15,768 nucleotides of DNA from Alphaproteobacteria bacterium (GCA_030040495.1 JASHTP010000176.1:1-15768), one strand, 5' to 3'. Shown: positions 1 through 10,004, numbered from the stretch's first letter. Notes: generated by a model not told the origin, from the sequence alone. Translations and numbers: made by a program.

Positions 1-1
1 C

Positions 2-469
2 GACGCGGCGGCGGCGCTGGTCCAGATCGACCCGCGCGCCTACCGCCCCTTCAACATGATCGTCGCCGACAATCGCGACGCGTTCTGGCTGCGCCATGCC
101 GATGCCGGCGCCCGCGCGCCGCGGGCGACGGTGCTCGGCTCCGGCCTCGCCATGATCGCCGCCGGCGATCTCGACGACAGCGAGACGCCGCGGCTCAAGC
201 GCTACCGCCCGCGCTTCGCCGCCGCCGCGCCGCCCGATCCCGGCCGCGGCGACTGGCGCGCCTGGGAGGCGCTGCTCGCCGACGCCGAGTCGAGTCCCCA
301 TGACGGCCCGGCCGGCGGCATGCGCTTCATCGTCGCCGAGCGCGGCTTCGCCACGGTGTCGAGCGCGCTGCTGGCGCTCCCCGCCGTTGGCAGCGGGGCC
401 CGGCCGGTCTTCCGCTTCCGCGCCTGGCAGCCCCAGCCCACGCCCTGGCGCGAGGTTCCCGGCGACTGA
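2..469 (+). CDS. NRDE/TANGO2-like family protein, C-terminal part (5' end outside window)
   Basis: The reading frame is open from base 2 and ends in TGA at 467-469, so this is the 3' part of a gene starting before the window. The visible 155 residues contain a YRPFN-MIVADNRDAFWLRH block near the start. Near the end is a FATVSSALLALP block followed by a short proline-rich tail. Both match the middle and C-terminus of NRDE-family (TANGO2-like, Ntn-hydrolase-fold) proteins. The NRDE motif that names the family lies at the N-terminus and is not visible here. The biochemical role of the bacterial members is not established. An internal ATG at 56 is not the likely start because recognisable family sequence precedes it. 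The gene ends 87 bp before purC and probably belongs to a different transcript, since a promoter-like sequence lies between them. Confidence 0.7.
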   Translation, partial: DAAAALVQIDPRAYRPFNMIVADNRDAFWLRHADAGARAPRATVLGSGLAMIAAGDLDDSETPRLKRYRPRFAAAAPPDPGRGDWRAWEALLADAESSPHDGPAGGMRFIVAERGFATVSSALLALPAVGSGARPVFRFRAWQPQPTPWREVPGD

Positions 470-483
470 GAAAGGCCGCTCCG

Positions 484-512
484 TTGTCTCGGCGGGGCGC
501 GCTTGCTATACC
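484..512 (+). promoter_or_regulatory. Candidate sigma70-type promoter for purC-purS
   Basis: TTGTCT (484-489) and TATACC (507-512) are separated by 17 bp. Each matches the housekeeping consensus at four of six positions. The predicted start site near 519 would leave a leader of about 35-40 nt before the purC ATG. This is a pattern match only. Confidence 0.5.
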
Positions 513-555
513 AGCCCTGCTCTCCCGCCGCCCCTTGCCAGTGCAGGTCCCGGCC

Positions 556-1320
556 ATGTCCCGACGCAAGCAGGTTTACGAAGGCAAGGCCAAGGTGCTG
601 TTCGAAGGCCCCGAGCCCGGCACCCTGGTGCAGTACTTCAAGGACGACGCCACCGCCTTCAACAACCAGAAGAAGGGCACGATCACCGGCAAGGGCGTGC
701 TCAACAACCGCATCAGCGAATTCCTGATGATGAAGATCGCCGAGATCGGCATCCCGACGCATTTCGTGCGCCGGCTCAACATGCGCGAGCAGCTGGTGCG
801 GCAGGTCGAGATCATCCCGATCGAGGTGGTGGTGCGCAACGTCGTGGCCGGCTCGCTCGCCAAGCGCTTCGGCATCGCCGAGGGCACGGCGCTGCCGCGC
901 TCGATCGTCGAGTACTATTACAAGAAGGACGAGCTCGGCGATCCCATGGTGTCGGAGGAGCACATCACCGCCTTCGGCTGGGCGACGACGCAGGATCTCG
1001 ACGACATCATGCAGATGTCGCTGCGCATCAACGATTTCCTCTCCGGCCTGTTCCTCGGCATCGGCATCAAGCTGGTCGACTTCAAGCTCGAGTTCGGCCG
1101 GCTCTACCAGAACGACGAGATGCGCCTGGTGCTCGCCGACGAGATCAGCCCCGACAATTGCCGCCTCTGGGACACCAAGACGCACGAGAAGATGGACAAG
1201 GACCGCTTCCGCCAGGATCTCGGCCGCGTCGAGGAGGCCTATCAGGAGGTGGCGCGGCGCCTCGGCATCCTGCCCGAAGGCGGCCCCGGCGACCTCAAGG
1301 GGCCGCAGACGGTGCAGTGA
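556..1320 (+). CDS. purC: Phosphoribosylaminoimidazole-succinocarboxamide synthase (SAICAR synthase)
   Basis: Cytoplasmic enzyme of de novo purine synthesis that joins CAIR and aspartate using ATP to give SAICAR. The 254-residue product is close to the usual size of bacterial short-form PurC. Visible family blocks are the N-terminal YEGKAKVLF strand-loop (about residues 8-16), a DDATAFNNQKKG block (about 32-43), PIEVVVRN (88-95), the EEHI segment near 130, and the signature DEISPDNCRLWD (195-206). The ATG at 556 was chosen because the protein then starts directly at the conserved MSRRKQVYEGKAK region. The upstream in-frame TTG at 484 would add 24 unconserved residues and falls in the candidate promoter. 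The Shine-Dalgarno is weak (GCAGGT). The stop codon shares one base with the purS start (TGATG), which indicates translational coupling. Confidence 0.96.
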   Translation: MSRRKQVYEGKAKVLFEGPEPGTLVQYFKDDATAFNNQKKGTITGKGVLNNRISEFLMMKIAEIGIPTHFVRRLNMREQLVRQVEIIPIEVVVRNVVAGSLAKRFGIAEGTALPRSIVEYYYKKDELGDPMVSEEHITAFGWATTQDLDDIMQMSLRINDFLSGLFLGIGIKLVDFKLEFGRLYQNDEMRLVLADEISPDNCRLWDTKTHEKMDKDRFRQDLGRVEEAYQEVARRLGILPEGGPGDLKGPQTVQ

Positions 1321-1562
1321 TGAAGGCGCGAATCCACGTCATGCTGAAGGCGGGCGTGCTCGACCCGCAGGGCAAGGCGATCGCCCATGCGCTGGGCTCG
1401 CTGGGATTCAAGGGCGTCAACGAGGTGCGCCAGGGCAAGGTCATCGATCTCGACCTCGCCGAGAGCGATCCCGCCCGCGCCCGCGACGAGGTCGAGCAGA
1501 TGTGCCGCCAGCTCCTCGCCAACACGGTGATCGAGAGCTACCAGATCGAGCTCAGGCCTTAG
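1320..1562 (+). CDS. purS: Phosphoribosylformylglycinamidine synthase subunit PurS
   Basis: Small structural subunit of the PurSQL formylglycinamidine ribonucleotide (FGAM) synthase. The complex converts FGAR, glutamine and ATP to FGAM, and PurS bridges the PurL synthetase and the PurQ glutaminase. The 80-residue product has normal PurS length. It shows the typical pattern: a first strand (KARIHVMLKAGVLDPQGKA), a conserved GF-GV-EVRQGKVIDLDL middle, and a C-terminal strand ending in VIESYQIEL. The ATG at 1320 overlaps the last base of the purC stop codon. The 3' end overlaps the small opposite-strand gene (1552-1716) by 11 bp. purQ does not follow immediately, unlike in compact purSQL operons. 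Confidence 0.95.
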   Translation: MKARIHVMLKAGVLDPQGKAIAHALGSLGFKGVNEVRQGKVIDLDLAESDPARARDEVEQMCRQLLANTVIESYQIELRP

Positions 1563-1716
1563 GCTCCGGCTTCTTCCGGCGCCGATCCAGCCGTTGGCGC
1601 AGCGTCCGATTCTCTTCGAGCGCCGCGTCGCGCTCGCGTTCGGCGCGTTTCAGCCGCGCCTGGGCGCGCACCAGCTCGCGGCGCAGCAGCGCCAGATACT
1701 TGTCGTCCGCAGCCAT
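1552..1716 (-). CDS. Small basic coiled-coil protein, function unknown
   Basis: A 54-residue product starts at the ATG whose complement is 1714-1716. A GAGGG Shine-Dalgarno lies six bases upstream of that start. The sequence is almost entirely one amphipathic helix rich in Arg, Glu, Leu and Ala (ELVRAQARLKRAERERDAAL, then EENRTLRQRL). Hydrophobic residues fall at heptad-like spacing, and the tail is a basic RRRKKPEPK. No signal peptide, membrane segment or enzyme motif is visible. It lies antisense within the purS-purQ gap and overlaps the purS 3' end by 11 bp. The open frame continues upstream into purQ, but that part looks like a shadow. The codon pattern, Shine-Dalgarno and ordered coiled coil favour a real gene; a chance frame in GC-rich DNA cannot be excluded. 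Confidence 0.6.
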   Translation of the reverse strand: MAADDKYLALLRRELVRAQARLKRAERERDAALEENRTLRQRLDRRRKKPEPKA

Positions 1717-1760
1717 CCTCCGCCCTCGCCTTCGCGCGCTCCCCGAGTCGCCCGCGGCGC

Positions 1761-1789
1761 TTGAAAGGCGGCAGGGGGCGCGGTAGATC
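1761..1789 (+). promoter_or_regulatory. Candidate promoter for purQ-purL
   Basis: TTGAAA (1761-1766) and TAGATC (1784-1789) are 17 bp apart and lie about 40 bp before the purQ ATG. The -35 fits well and the -10 only moderately. It would explain how purQ-purL is transcribed given the 266-bp separation from purS. It also lies upstream of, and divergent to, the small minus-strand gene. Confidence 0.35.
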
Positions 1790-1828
1790 ACCTCATCCCG
1801 TCGCCGCCCCCCGCGAGGCCCCGCGCCG

Positions 1829-2514
1829 ATGCAAGCCGCCATCATCGTCTTTCCCGGCTCCAACCGCGAGCAGGACGTGCATGACGCGCTCGAGCGCGCC
1901 TCGGGGAGGAAGCCGCTCAGGGTGTGGCATCGCGACAGCGAGCTGCCCGAGGCCGATCTGCTGGTCATTCCCGGCGGCTTCTCCTACGGCGACTATCTGC
2001 GCTGCGGCGCCATGGTGGCGCATTCGCCGATCATGCGCGAGGTGAAGGCGCGCGCCCAGCGCGGCACGCCGGTGCTCGGCATCTGCAACGGCTTCCAGAT
2101 CCTCACCGAGGCCGGGCTGCTGCCGGGCGTGCTGCTGACCAACAAGACGCTGCGCTTCCATTGCAAGGACGTGCATCTGCGCGTCGAGACCAGCCAGAGC
2201 CTCTTCACCTGCCGCTACGCGGCGGGTCAGGTCATCCGCGTGCCGGTGGCGCATCACGACGGCAACTATTTCGCCGACGCGGCGACGCTCGACCGCATCG
2301 AGGAGAAGGGCCTGGTCGCCTTCCGCTACTGCACGCCGCAAGGCGAGCTCACCGAGGAGAGCAACCATAACGGCTCCGCGCGCCACATCGCCGGCATCTT
2401 CAACGAGGCGAAGACGGTGCTGGGGCTGATGCCGCATCCCGAGGACGTCACCGATCCGCTGCTCGGCGGCACCGACGGGCAGGCGCTCTTCGCCGGCCTG
2501 GTGGAGGCGCTGGC

Positions 2515-2518
<4 letters not shown>
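1829..2518 (+). CDS. purQ: Phosphoribosylformylglycinamidine synthase subunit PurQ (glutaminase)
   Basis: Class I glutamine amidotransferase subunit of FGAM synthase; it hydrolyses glutamine and passes ammonia to PurL. The 229-residue product has the usual PurQ length. It begins with the AAIIVFPGSNRE-D strand-loop. It carries the oxyanion-hole region PGGFSYGDYLRCGA (about 48-61), the nucleophile Cys86 in LGICNGFQ, and the His203/Glu205 pair in PHPED that completes the triad. All three catalytic residues are present. The gene ends in a 4-bp TTGA overlap with purL, so the two subunits are probably translationally coupled. The start at 1829 places the protein directly at the conserved first strand; no strong Shine-Dalgarno is visible before it. 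Confidence 0.96.
2503..2517 (+). promoter_or_regulatory. Shine-Dalgarno and TTG start deciding the purL start
   Basis: GGAGG at 2503-2507 lies seven bases before TTG at 2515-2517, inside the end of purQ. No in-frame ATG exists until residue 47, which is past the conserved N-terminal block, so the TTG is the most credible start. Confidence 0.6.
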
Positions 2519-4716
<2,198 letters not shown>

Positions 4717-4738
4717 GGCTCTCGACCGGAGGCACATC

Positions 4739-4975
4739 ATGGCGATGGATGCGGCGACGATCGAGCGGCTGATCAAGGAGGGCCTGCCCGACGCGCAGGT
4801 CACCATCGAGGATCTCCGCGGCGACGGCGACCACTATGCCGCGCATGTCGTCTCCGCCGCCTTTAGAGGCAAGAGCCGCGTGCAGCAGCACCAGCTGGTC
4901 TACCAGACGCTGCGCGGCCGCATGGGAAGCGAGCTGCACGCGCTGGCATTGCAGACCAGCGCGCCGGAGAACTGA
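4739..4975 (+). CDS. bolA: BolA family protein (BolA/IbaG type)
   Basis: A small BolA-fold protein of 78 residues. Family members partner CGFS monothiol glutaredoxins in [2Fe-2S] cluster handling and iron-related regulation. The sequence shows the usual short class: an N-terminal helix (ATIERLIKEGLPDAQVTIED), the central G-GDHYAAHVVSAAF-GKSRVQQHQLVY block with the conserved basic segment, and a C-terminal helix containing LHALALQT. Start choice: ATG at 4739 has GGAGG at 4728-4732 six bases upstream; a second ATG two codons later is less well placed. Its neighbour 26 bp downstream is the CGFS glutaredoxin, its expected physical partner. The gene symbol is given by family; assignment to a particular BolA subgroup is inferred from length. 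Confidence 0.92.
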   Translation: MAMDAATIERLIKEGLPDAQVTIEDLRGDGDHYAAHVVSAAFRGKSRVQQHQLVYQTLRGRMGSELHALALQTSAPEN

Positions 4976-5001
4976 GCCGATTTCGCGAAGGGATTGGGAC
5001 C

Positions 5002-5340
<339 letters not shown>

Positions 5341-5342
5341 CC

Positions 5343-5382
5343 GGCGGGGCGGCGCACGACCCGCCCGGCGGCCGGTAACCGG
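5343..5382 (+). other. GC-rich inverted repeats downstream of grxD
   Basis: The gap before the acetyltransferase contains GGCGGG (5343-5348) paired with CCCGCC (5360-5365) across an 11-nt loop. An 11-bp palindrome, CCGGT-A-ACCGG (5372-5382), follows. No T-run follows either, so these are only weak terminator or operator candidates. Confidence 0.25.
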
Positions 5383-5446
5383 ACTTCAATCGTTTCGTGG
5401 TTCCATGACAGCGGAGGGAGCGCTTCGGGCTGATAAGGGGTTGTGC

Positions 5447-6040
5447 ATGGTCGCCTATCGCTCGCTTGCCGCCGACGATCCGAAAATCCTCGAGCATTTC
5501 CTGGCGCTGACGCCGGAAGACCGCCGCTGCCGCTTCCACGGCGCGACCTCCGACGAGCGCATCGCGCAATACTGCGCCGGGATGGCCGGGCGCGAGGCGC
5601 ATCTCGTCGGCTGTCTCGAGGGCGAGCGGCTGGTCGGGCTGATCGAGATCGCGCTCAGCGAGGAAAATGGGCGCCGCCACGGCGAGGTCGGCATGAGCGT
5701 CGCCGCCGACCGGCGCGACCGCGGCATCGGCCACGCGCTGGTCGCCCACGCCCTCGACTATGCCGCCAACCGCGGCCTGGCGCTGGTCTTCGGCTATCTC
5801 CCGGACAACACCCGCATCCCGCGCATCGTCCTCGACCATGGCGGCCATGTCGACCGGCTGGCGGCGGAGGCGGCGCTGGAGGCGCCGGCGCCGACGCTCT
5901 TCAGCGTCTCCCTCGAGGCGCTCGACGACGCCGCGCTCTACTCGGCGAAGCTCATCGAGCTCTGGCGCAAGGCGCTGCTCGCCCCGCTCGAGGCGACGGC
6001 GCCGGCGAAGCCCGACCCCTCCCCGTCCGCCGCCGGCTGA
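5447..6040 (+). CDS. GNAT family N-acetyltransferase
   Basis: A 197-residue protein with one GNAT fold, expected to transfer an acetyl group from acetyl-CoA to an unidentified amine or protein lysine. The acetyl-CoA pyrophosphate-binding motif is RDRGIGHA (about residues 90-97; R-x-x-G-x-G). Before it come a GLIEIAL-type strand and EVGMSVAADRR; after it comes a helix-strand pair with FGYLPDNTRIPRIVLDHGG. The start at 5447 was chosen because AAGGGG (5435-5440) lies six bases upstream; the alternative ATG at 5405 has no Shine-Dalgarno and adds 14 unconserved residues. The tail from about residue 160 is Ala/Pro-rich and variable. The neighbouring genes do not identify the substrate. The gene converges on livM with a 19-bp gap. 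Confidence 0.85.
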   Translation: MVAYRSLAADDPKILEHFLALTPEDRRCRFHGATSDERIAQYCAGMAGREAHLVGCLEGERLVGLIEIALSEENGRRHGEVGMSVAADRRDRGIGHALVAHALDYAANRGLALVFGYLPDNTRIPRIVLDHGGHVDRLAAEAALEAPAPTLFSVSLEALDDAALYSAKLIELWRKALLAPLEATAPAKPDPSPSAAG

Positions 6041-6046
6041 TGCCGC

Positions 6047-6060
6047 GGCGCGGCCGCGCC
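6047..6060. terminator. 14-bp perfect palindrome between convergent genes (possible bidirectional terminator)
   Basis: GGCGCGGCCGCGCC is perfectly self-complementary and occupies almost the whole gap between the acetyltransferase stop (6040) and the livM stop (6060-6062). It has no natural loop and no T-run, so termination on either strand is only a possibility. Confidence 0.25.
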
Positions 6061-7142
6061 TAGCCCGCCCGCTCGCGCAGCTTGCCGACGATCCCCGCCG
6101 GGAAGAAATAGACCACGAGCACGAACAGCAGCCCGAGCCAGAGCAGCCAGCGGTCGGGATCGAAGAGGGCCGGCAGCAGCGGCCAGCCGGCGAGGCTGCC
6201 GGAGAGCGCCGCCATGGCCGGCTGCAGATAATATTCGGCCATCACCAGCACGACGGCGCCGAGCGCCGGGCCATAGAGCGTGCCCATGCCGCCGATCACC
6301 ACCATCAGGAGAATGTCGACCATGACCGAGAAGGACAGCGTCACGTCGGGGCCGTTGTAGCGCAGCAGCAGCGCCATCAGCGCCCCGGCGAGCGCCGCCA
6401 TCGCCGCCGCGAGCGCGCCGGCGAGCGTGCGGTAGACGACGGTGCGGTAGCCCAGCGCCTCGGCGCGGAACTCGTTCTCGCGGATCGCCTGCAGCACGCG
6501 GCCGAACGGCGAGTTGACGATGCGCAGCATCAGCAGGAAGAGCGCGAGCGCGGCGGCGAAGATCAGGTAGTAGGTGACGATGCGGCCGTCGAGGCGCACC
6601 CCCAGCACCGGCTCGGCAAGCAGCCGGAAGCTCGGCTGCAGCACGTCCGGCACCGAGAAGGTGAGCCCGTCCTCGCCGCCGGTGAGGTCGCGCAGCTGCG
6701 TCGCCAGGATGAGCGCGAAGCTCGCCACGGCGAGCGTGATCATCGAGAAGAAGACGGCGCGGACGCGCAGGCTCAACAGCCCGATCAGCACCGCGACGGC
6801 GACGGCGAGCGCCACCCCCGCCGCGGCGCCGAGCAGCACCGCGCCCCAGCCGGCGGAAAGCTTGGCGAGCGCGATGGCGACGCCGTAGGCGCCCATGCCG
6901 AAGAACATGGTGTGGGCGAAGGAGGCGATGCCGGTATAGCCCAGCATCACGTCGTAGCTCGCCGCCAGCACGATGAAGATGCAGATGCGCGCCGCCACCG
7001 CCAGCGAGCGCGTGCCCGGGAACAGGAACGGCGCCAGCAATAGCGAAGCGAGCAGCAGCAGCAGCAGCAGGTTCAGCAGCCTCGTTCCCGGCCGGTCGCC
7101 CGAGAGCAGGCGGTCGAGCGGTCCCGGCGCGGCGCCGCTCAT
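6060..7142 (-). CDS. livM: Branched-chain amino acid-type ABC transporter permease (LivM family)
   Basis: One of the two inner-membrane permeases of a HAAT-family importer. The 360-residue product has an N-terminal Leu-rich membrane segment, then a series of hydrophobic helices. It carries the LivM hallmark AASYDVMLGYTGIASFAH-FFGMGAYG (roughly 65-100). Later come the cytoplasmic coupling region SPFGRVLQAIRENEFRAEALGY (the EAA-like ATPase contact), VVIGGMGTLYGPALGA, and the PAGIVGKLRE C-terminus typical of the family. It is the last gene of the operon, and its ATG overlaps the livH stop as ATGA (7139-7142). The alternative longer frame upstream is a shadow of livH. The substrate is not given by the sequence; the liv symbol reflects family, not proven leucine transport. 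Confidence 0.93.
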   Translation of the reverse strand: MSGAAPGPLDRLLSGDRPGTRLLNLLLLLLLASLLLAPFLFPGTRSLAVAARICIFIVLAASYDVMLGYTGIASFAHTMFFGMGAYGVAIALAKLSAGWGAVLLGAAAGVALAVAVAVLIGLLSLRVRAVFFSMITLAVASFALILATQLRDLTGGEDGLTFSVPDVLQPSFRLLAEPVLGVRLDGRIVTYYLIFAAALALFLLMLRIVNSPFGRVLQAIRENEFRAEALGYRTVVYRTLAGALAAAMAALAGALMALLLRYNGPDVTLSFSVMVDILLMVVIGGMGTLYGPALGAVVLVMAEYYLQPAMAALSGSLAGWPLLPALFDPDRWLLWLGLLFVLVVYFFPAGIVGKLRERAG

Positions 7143-8134
7143 TCCGCCCCCACCGGGAAGAGCCCGCGCGGCCGCCACAGCAGCACCGCCATCATCAGCA
7201 CGATGGTCGAGCCCAGCGCCAGCTTGGGCGCGAGGAATCCCACATAGTTGGTCACCAGCCCGACCAGGATGGCGGCGGTGAAGCAGCCGCCGATCGAGCC
7301 GAGCCCGCCGATGATCAGGATGATGAAGATGAGGATGGTCATCTCGCTGCCGATGCTGCGGGTGACCAGCTCCTGGTAGAGCGCCCACATGACGCCGCCC
7401 AATCCGGCGAGCGCCGTGCCGGTGACGAAGACGCCGATGAACAGCCGCCGGATGCGGTAGCCCAGCGCCTCCACCATCTCGAGATTCTCGACCCCGGCGC
7501 GGACCAGCAGCCCGACCCGCGTGCGGTTGAGCAGCAGATGCAGCGCGGCATAGACCACGAGCCCGAGCGCCACGGCGATGAGCCGGTAGGTCTCGATCGC
7601 GGCGCCGGCGAGGATGAAGCTGCCGCGGAAGGCGGCCGGCTTGGGCAGCGGCAGCGGGTTCGCGCCCCACACCGCGACGACCAGCTGCTCGGCGATGATG
7701 AGCCCGCCGACGGTGATCAGGATCTGGCGCAGCGGCGCGCCGTAGACGCGGCGGATGATGACGCGCTCGAAGACGTAGCCGGCGGCGCCGCTCGCCATCA
7801 GCGCCGCCAGCAGCGCCGCCGCCAGAGCGGCGAGGTTGAGCGCCCAGCTGTCGGCGTTGCTCCAGCCGGCGAGCGCGCCCAGCACGCTCACCGCGAGATA
7901 GGCGCCGAGCGTGATGAAGGCGCCGTGGGCAAAAGTGAAGACCTGCATCAGGCCGAAGATGAGGGTGAGGCCGGCCGCCATCAGGAACAGCATCATGCCC
8001 ATGGCGAAGCCCGCCACCGTGAGGGTGAGCCAGGTGGAGAAGCTCATCGCCGGCAAGGTCGCGAGCGCGATCAGCGGCAGCAGCGCATAGGCGCCCCAGT
8101 CGCTGGCATTGCGGCGCAAGAGCTCGGCGCTCAT
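7139..8134 (-). CDS. livH: Branched-chain amino acid-type ABC transporter permease (LivH family)
   Basis: The second permease, 331 residues, forming the membrane channel with LivM. It carries the LivH signature LMAAGLTLIFGLMQVFTFAHGAF (about residues 50-72) and repeated hydrophobic helices. The coupling loop GLLVRAGVENLEMVEALGY precedes the late membrane segments. The conserved GGLGSIGG and a C-terminal WRPRGLFP end, found in most LivH proteins, are also present. The N-terminus (MSAELLRRNASDWG) extends slightly further than in the shortest family members. Its start overlaps the livF stop by ATGA (8131-8134) and its stop overlaps the livM start in the same way, so the three products are tightly coupled. 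Confidence 0.93.
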   Translation of the reverse strand: MSAELLRRNASDWGAYALLPLIALATLPAMSFSTWLTLTVAGFAMGMMLFLMAAGLTLIFGLMQVFTFAHGAFITLGAYLAVSVLGALAGWSNADSWALNLAALAAALLAALMASGAAGYVFERVIIRRVYGAPLRQILITVGGLIIAEQLVVAVWGANPLPLPKPAAFRGSFILAGAAIETYRLIAVALGLVVYAALHLLLNRTRVGLLVRAGVENLEMVEALGYRIRRLFIGVFVTGTALAGLGGVMWALYQELVTRSIGSEMTILIFIILIIGGLGSIGGCFTAAILVGLVTNYVGFLAPKLALGSTIVLMMAVLLWRPRGLFPVGAE

Positions 8135-8862
8135 TGGTGGCTCGCCAGGCTGAGGCCGAGGAGATGCTGCTGCAGCGCCTCGTCGGCGGCAAGATCCGCC
8201 ATCGCGCCGGCATGGACGATGCGCCCGTCATCCATCACCGCGACATCGTCGCCCACCGAGCGCGCCATGTGGAAATTCTGCTCCACCAGCAGGATGGTGG
8301 TCTCGGTCGATTTGAGGCGGAGGAAGGCGTCGATGAGCTGCTGGATCACCGCCGGCGCGAGCCCCTTGGTCGGCTCGTCGACGATGAGCAGCCGGCGCGG
8401 CTCGATGATGGCGCGGCTGATCGCCAGCATCTGCTTCTGGCCGCCGGACAGCGAGCCGGCGGCGCTGTGCCATTTCTGGCGCAGCGCCGGAAACAGCGCG
8501 AGCACCTCCTCGAGCCGCGCCTCGTCGAACCCCTGCGGCCCGGTGGCGAGCAGCAGATTCTCGCGCACCGTGAGCTGGGCGAAGATGCCCATGCTCTCCG
8601 GCACATAGGCGATGCCGAGCCGGGCGATGTCGGGGGTGGCGAGAGCGCCGATCGCGGCGCCGTCGAAGCTGATCTCGCCGGCGCTCGGCCGCCACAGCCC
8701 CATGATGGTGCGCAAGGTCGTGGTCTTGCCGGCGCCGTTGCGCCCGAGCAGCATGGTGAGCCGCCCGCGCCGCACCGCGAGATCGACGCCGTGCAGGATG
8801 TGGTAGCGGCCGATATGGGTGTGGACGCCGGCGAGCTCGAGCAGCGCCGCCCCGTCGCTCAT
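8131..8862 (-). CDS. livF: Branched-chain amino acid-type ABC transporter ATP-binding protein (LivF family)
   Basis: One of the two cytoplasmic ATPases powering the importer; 243 residues. All nucleotide-binding motifs are intact: Walker A GRNGAGKTT (40-48), a Q-loop region VPESMGIF (about 87-94, where Glu is the usual LivF residue), signature LSGGQ (138-142), Walker B LLIVDE (158-163), and the switch region ILLVEQNF. The Gln replacing the usual switch His is common in LivF. The start at 8862 overlaps the stop of the serine hydrolase gene by ATGA. A longer in-frame extension upstream is the shadow of that hydrolase gene. LivF is separated from its partner ATPase LivG by the hydrolase gene, which is unusual. 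Confidence 0.93.
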   Translation of the reverse strand: MSDGAALLELAGVHTHIGRYHILHGVDLAVRRGRLTMLLGRNGAGKTTTLRTIMGLWRPSAGEISFDGAAIGALATPDIARLGIAYVPESMGIFAQLTVRENLLLATGPQGFDEARLEEVLALFPALRQKWHSAAGSLSGGQKQMLAISRAIIEPRRLLIVDEPTKGLAPAVIQQLIDAFLRLKSTETTILLVEQNFHMARSVGDDVAVMDDGRIVHAGAMADLAADEALQQHLLGLSLASHQ

Positions 8863-10004
8863 CCGGCATCCTCGATCGCGGCATGCACCAGGCTGCTGAC
8901 GATGTCGAGCCGGCGCGAATGCCAGGGATCGGGCACGCGGCTGTTGCTGAGATAGGCGAAGGAGACGCCGGTCTCGGGATCGGCCCAGCAATAGGAGGAG
9001 CCGACGCCGCCATGGCCGAAGGTGCCCGGCGAGGCGAGCGAGCCCAAGCCGCGGATGGCGGGCGTGAGCCCGCGCGAATGCGGGCCGAGGCCGCGATGCA
9101 TCGGCATGCCCATGTAATGGTCGACGCGGTCGCCGGTGAAGTTGCGCGTGACGTACTGCATCATGCGCGGCGAGACCAGCCGCGCGCCCGCCAGCGCGCC
9201 GCCCCGCACCAGCGCCTGATAGAACGCCGCCATGGCGCGCGCCGTGCCGAAGCCGCCGCCGCCGGGCACCCCGGCGCGGCGCCAGGTCGCGTCGTTCTCC
9301 TGGGTGAAGCGGAGCTGCTTGCTGCCGTCCTCGCTGGGCCCGTGCATGTCGGCGGCGCGCGTCCCCTCGCTCGCCGGCAATCCCACATAGAGCTCGCCCT
9401 CGAGCCCCAGCGGCTTGATCACGCGCTGATGGATGAAGTCGCGATAATCCATGCCGGTCACCGCCTCGATCAGCACGGCCGAGACCCAGTGCGCGGCGAG
9501 CCGGTGGTACTCGACGCGCGAGCCCGGCGTCCATTCGAGCGTGAAGTCGCAGATGCGGTCCTTGAGCTCGGCATGGTCCTCCCAGGCCGAGCGCGGGATG
9601 TCCAGGCCGGCGGCGGGGAAGCCGCCCTGATGCGTCAGCACCTGCAGCAGGGTGATCGCGCCCTTGCCGTGGCGCGCGAAGTCCGCGACGTGGTCGGCGA
9701 TGCGGTCGTGGAAGGTGAGCGCGCCCTCTTCCACCAGCACCCAGACGGCGGCGGCGGTCACCACCTTGGTGTTGGAATAGAGCAGCCACAGCGTCTCGTC
9801 CCGGGCCGGCGCCGGCGACGGCTCGAGCCGCGCCGCGCCGAAGCTGCGGACGAGAGCGAGCTTGCCGTGGCGCGCCAGCGCGATCTGCGCGCCGGGATAG
9901 CGGCCTTCCTTGATGTGCGCCTCGATGAGGCGGCCGATTCGGTCGAGCATCTCGGCGCGGAAGCCCAGGCTCGCGGGGGTGGCGGTCTCGAGAACGAACG
10001 GCAT
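8859..10004 (-). CDS. Beta-lactamase-fold serine hydrolase (class C/family VIII esterase-like)
   Basis: A 381-residue enzyme of the serine beta-lactamase-like family (Pfam Beta-lactamase; DD-peptidase/esterase VIII fold). Ser77-x-x-Lys80 in YSNTK provides the nucleophile and general base. LTHQGGFP (about 123-130) is the usual TH-SG-P loop. PGSRVEYHRLAAHW contains Tyr166, the expected third catalytic residue, but with Y-H-R where relatives usually have Y-S-N. The C-terminal GHGGVGSSYCW and AYLSN segments match the family's last sheet. No signal peptide is visible, so it is probably cytoplasmic and acts after import. GGAGG (10013-10017) lies eight bases before the ATG. It sits between livG (15-bp gap) and livF (ATGA overlap), so it is co-translated with the importer. 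Ester, amide or lactone hydrolysis are all possible; antibiotic resistance is unlikely without export. Confidence 0.9.
   Translation of the reverse strand: MPFVLETATPASLGFRAEMLDRIGRLIEAHIKEGRYPGAQIALARHGKLALVRSFGAARLEPSPAPARDETLWLLYSNTKVVTAAAVWVLVEEGALTFHDRIADHVADFARHGKGAITLLQVLTHQGGFPAAGLDIPRSAWEDHAELKDRICDFTLEWTPGSRVEYHRLAAHWVSAVLIEAVTGMDYRDFIHQRVIKPLGLEGELYVGLPASEGTRAADMHGPSEDGSKQLRFTQENDATWRRAGVPGGGGFGTARAMAAFYQALVRGGALAGARLVSPRMMQYVTRNFTGDRVDHYMGMPMHRGLGPHSRGLTPAIRGLGSLASPGTFGHGGVGSSYCWADPETGVSFAYLSNSRVPDPWHSRRLDIVSSLVHAAIEDAG

Noticed and set aside
484..555. TTG start extending purC by 24 residues
   Set aside because: The added residues are not conserved and overlap a good promoter match; the ATG at 556 begins exactly at the family N-terminus.
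5760..7043. 427-codon plus-strand open frame across the acetyltransferase end and livM
   Set aside because: Mirror-frame shadow of well-supported genes; the product is rich in His, Gln, Glu and Arg repeats with no fold-like pattern.
8859..10004. The hydrolase as an antibiotic-resistance beta-lactamase
   Set aside because: There is no signal peptide for periplasmic export, the Tyr motif is atypical, and the gene is embedded in an importer operon, so a catabolic hydrolase is more likely.
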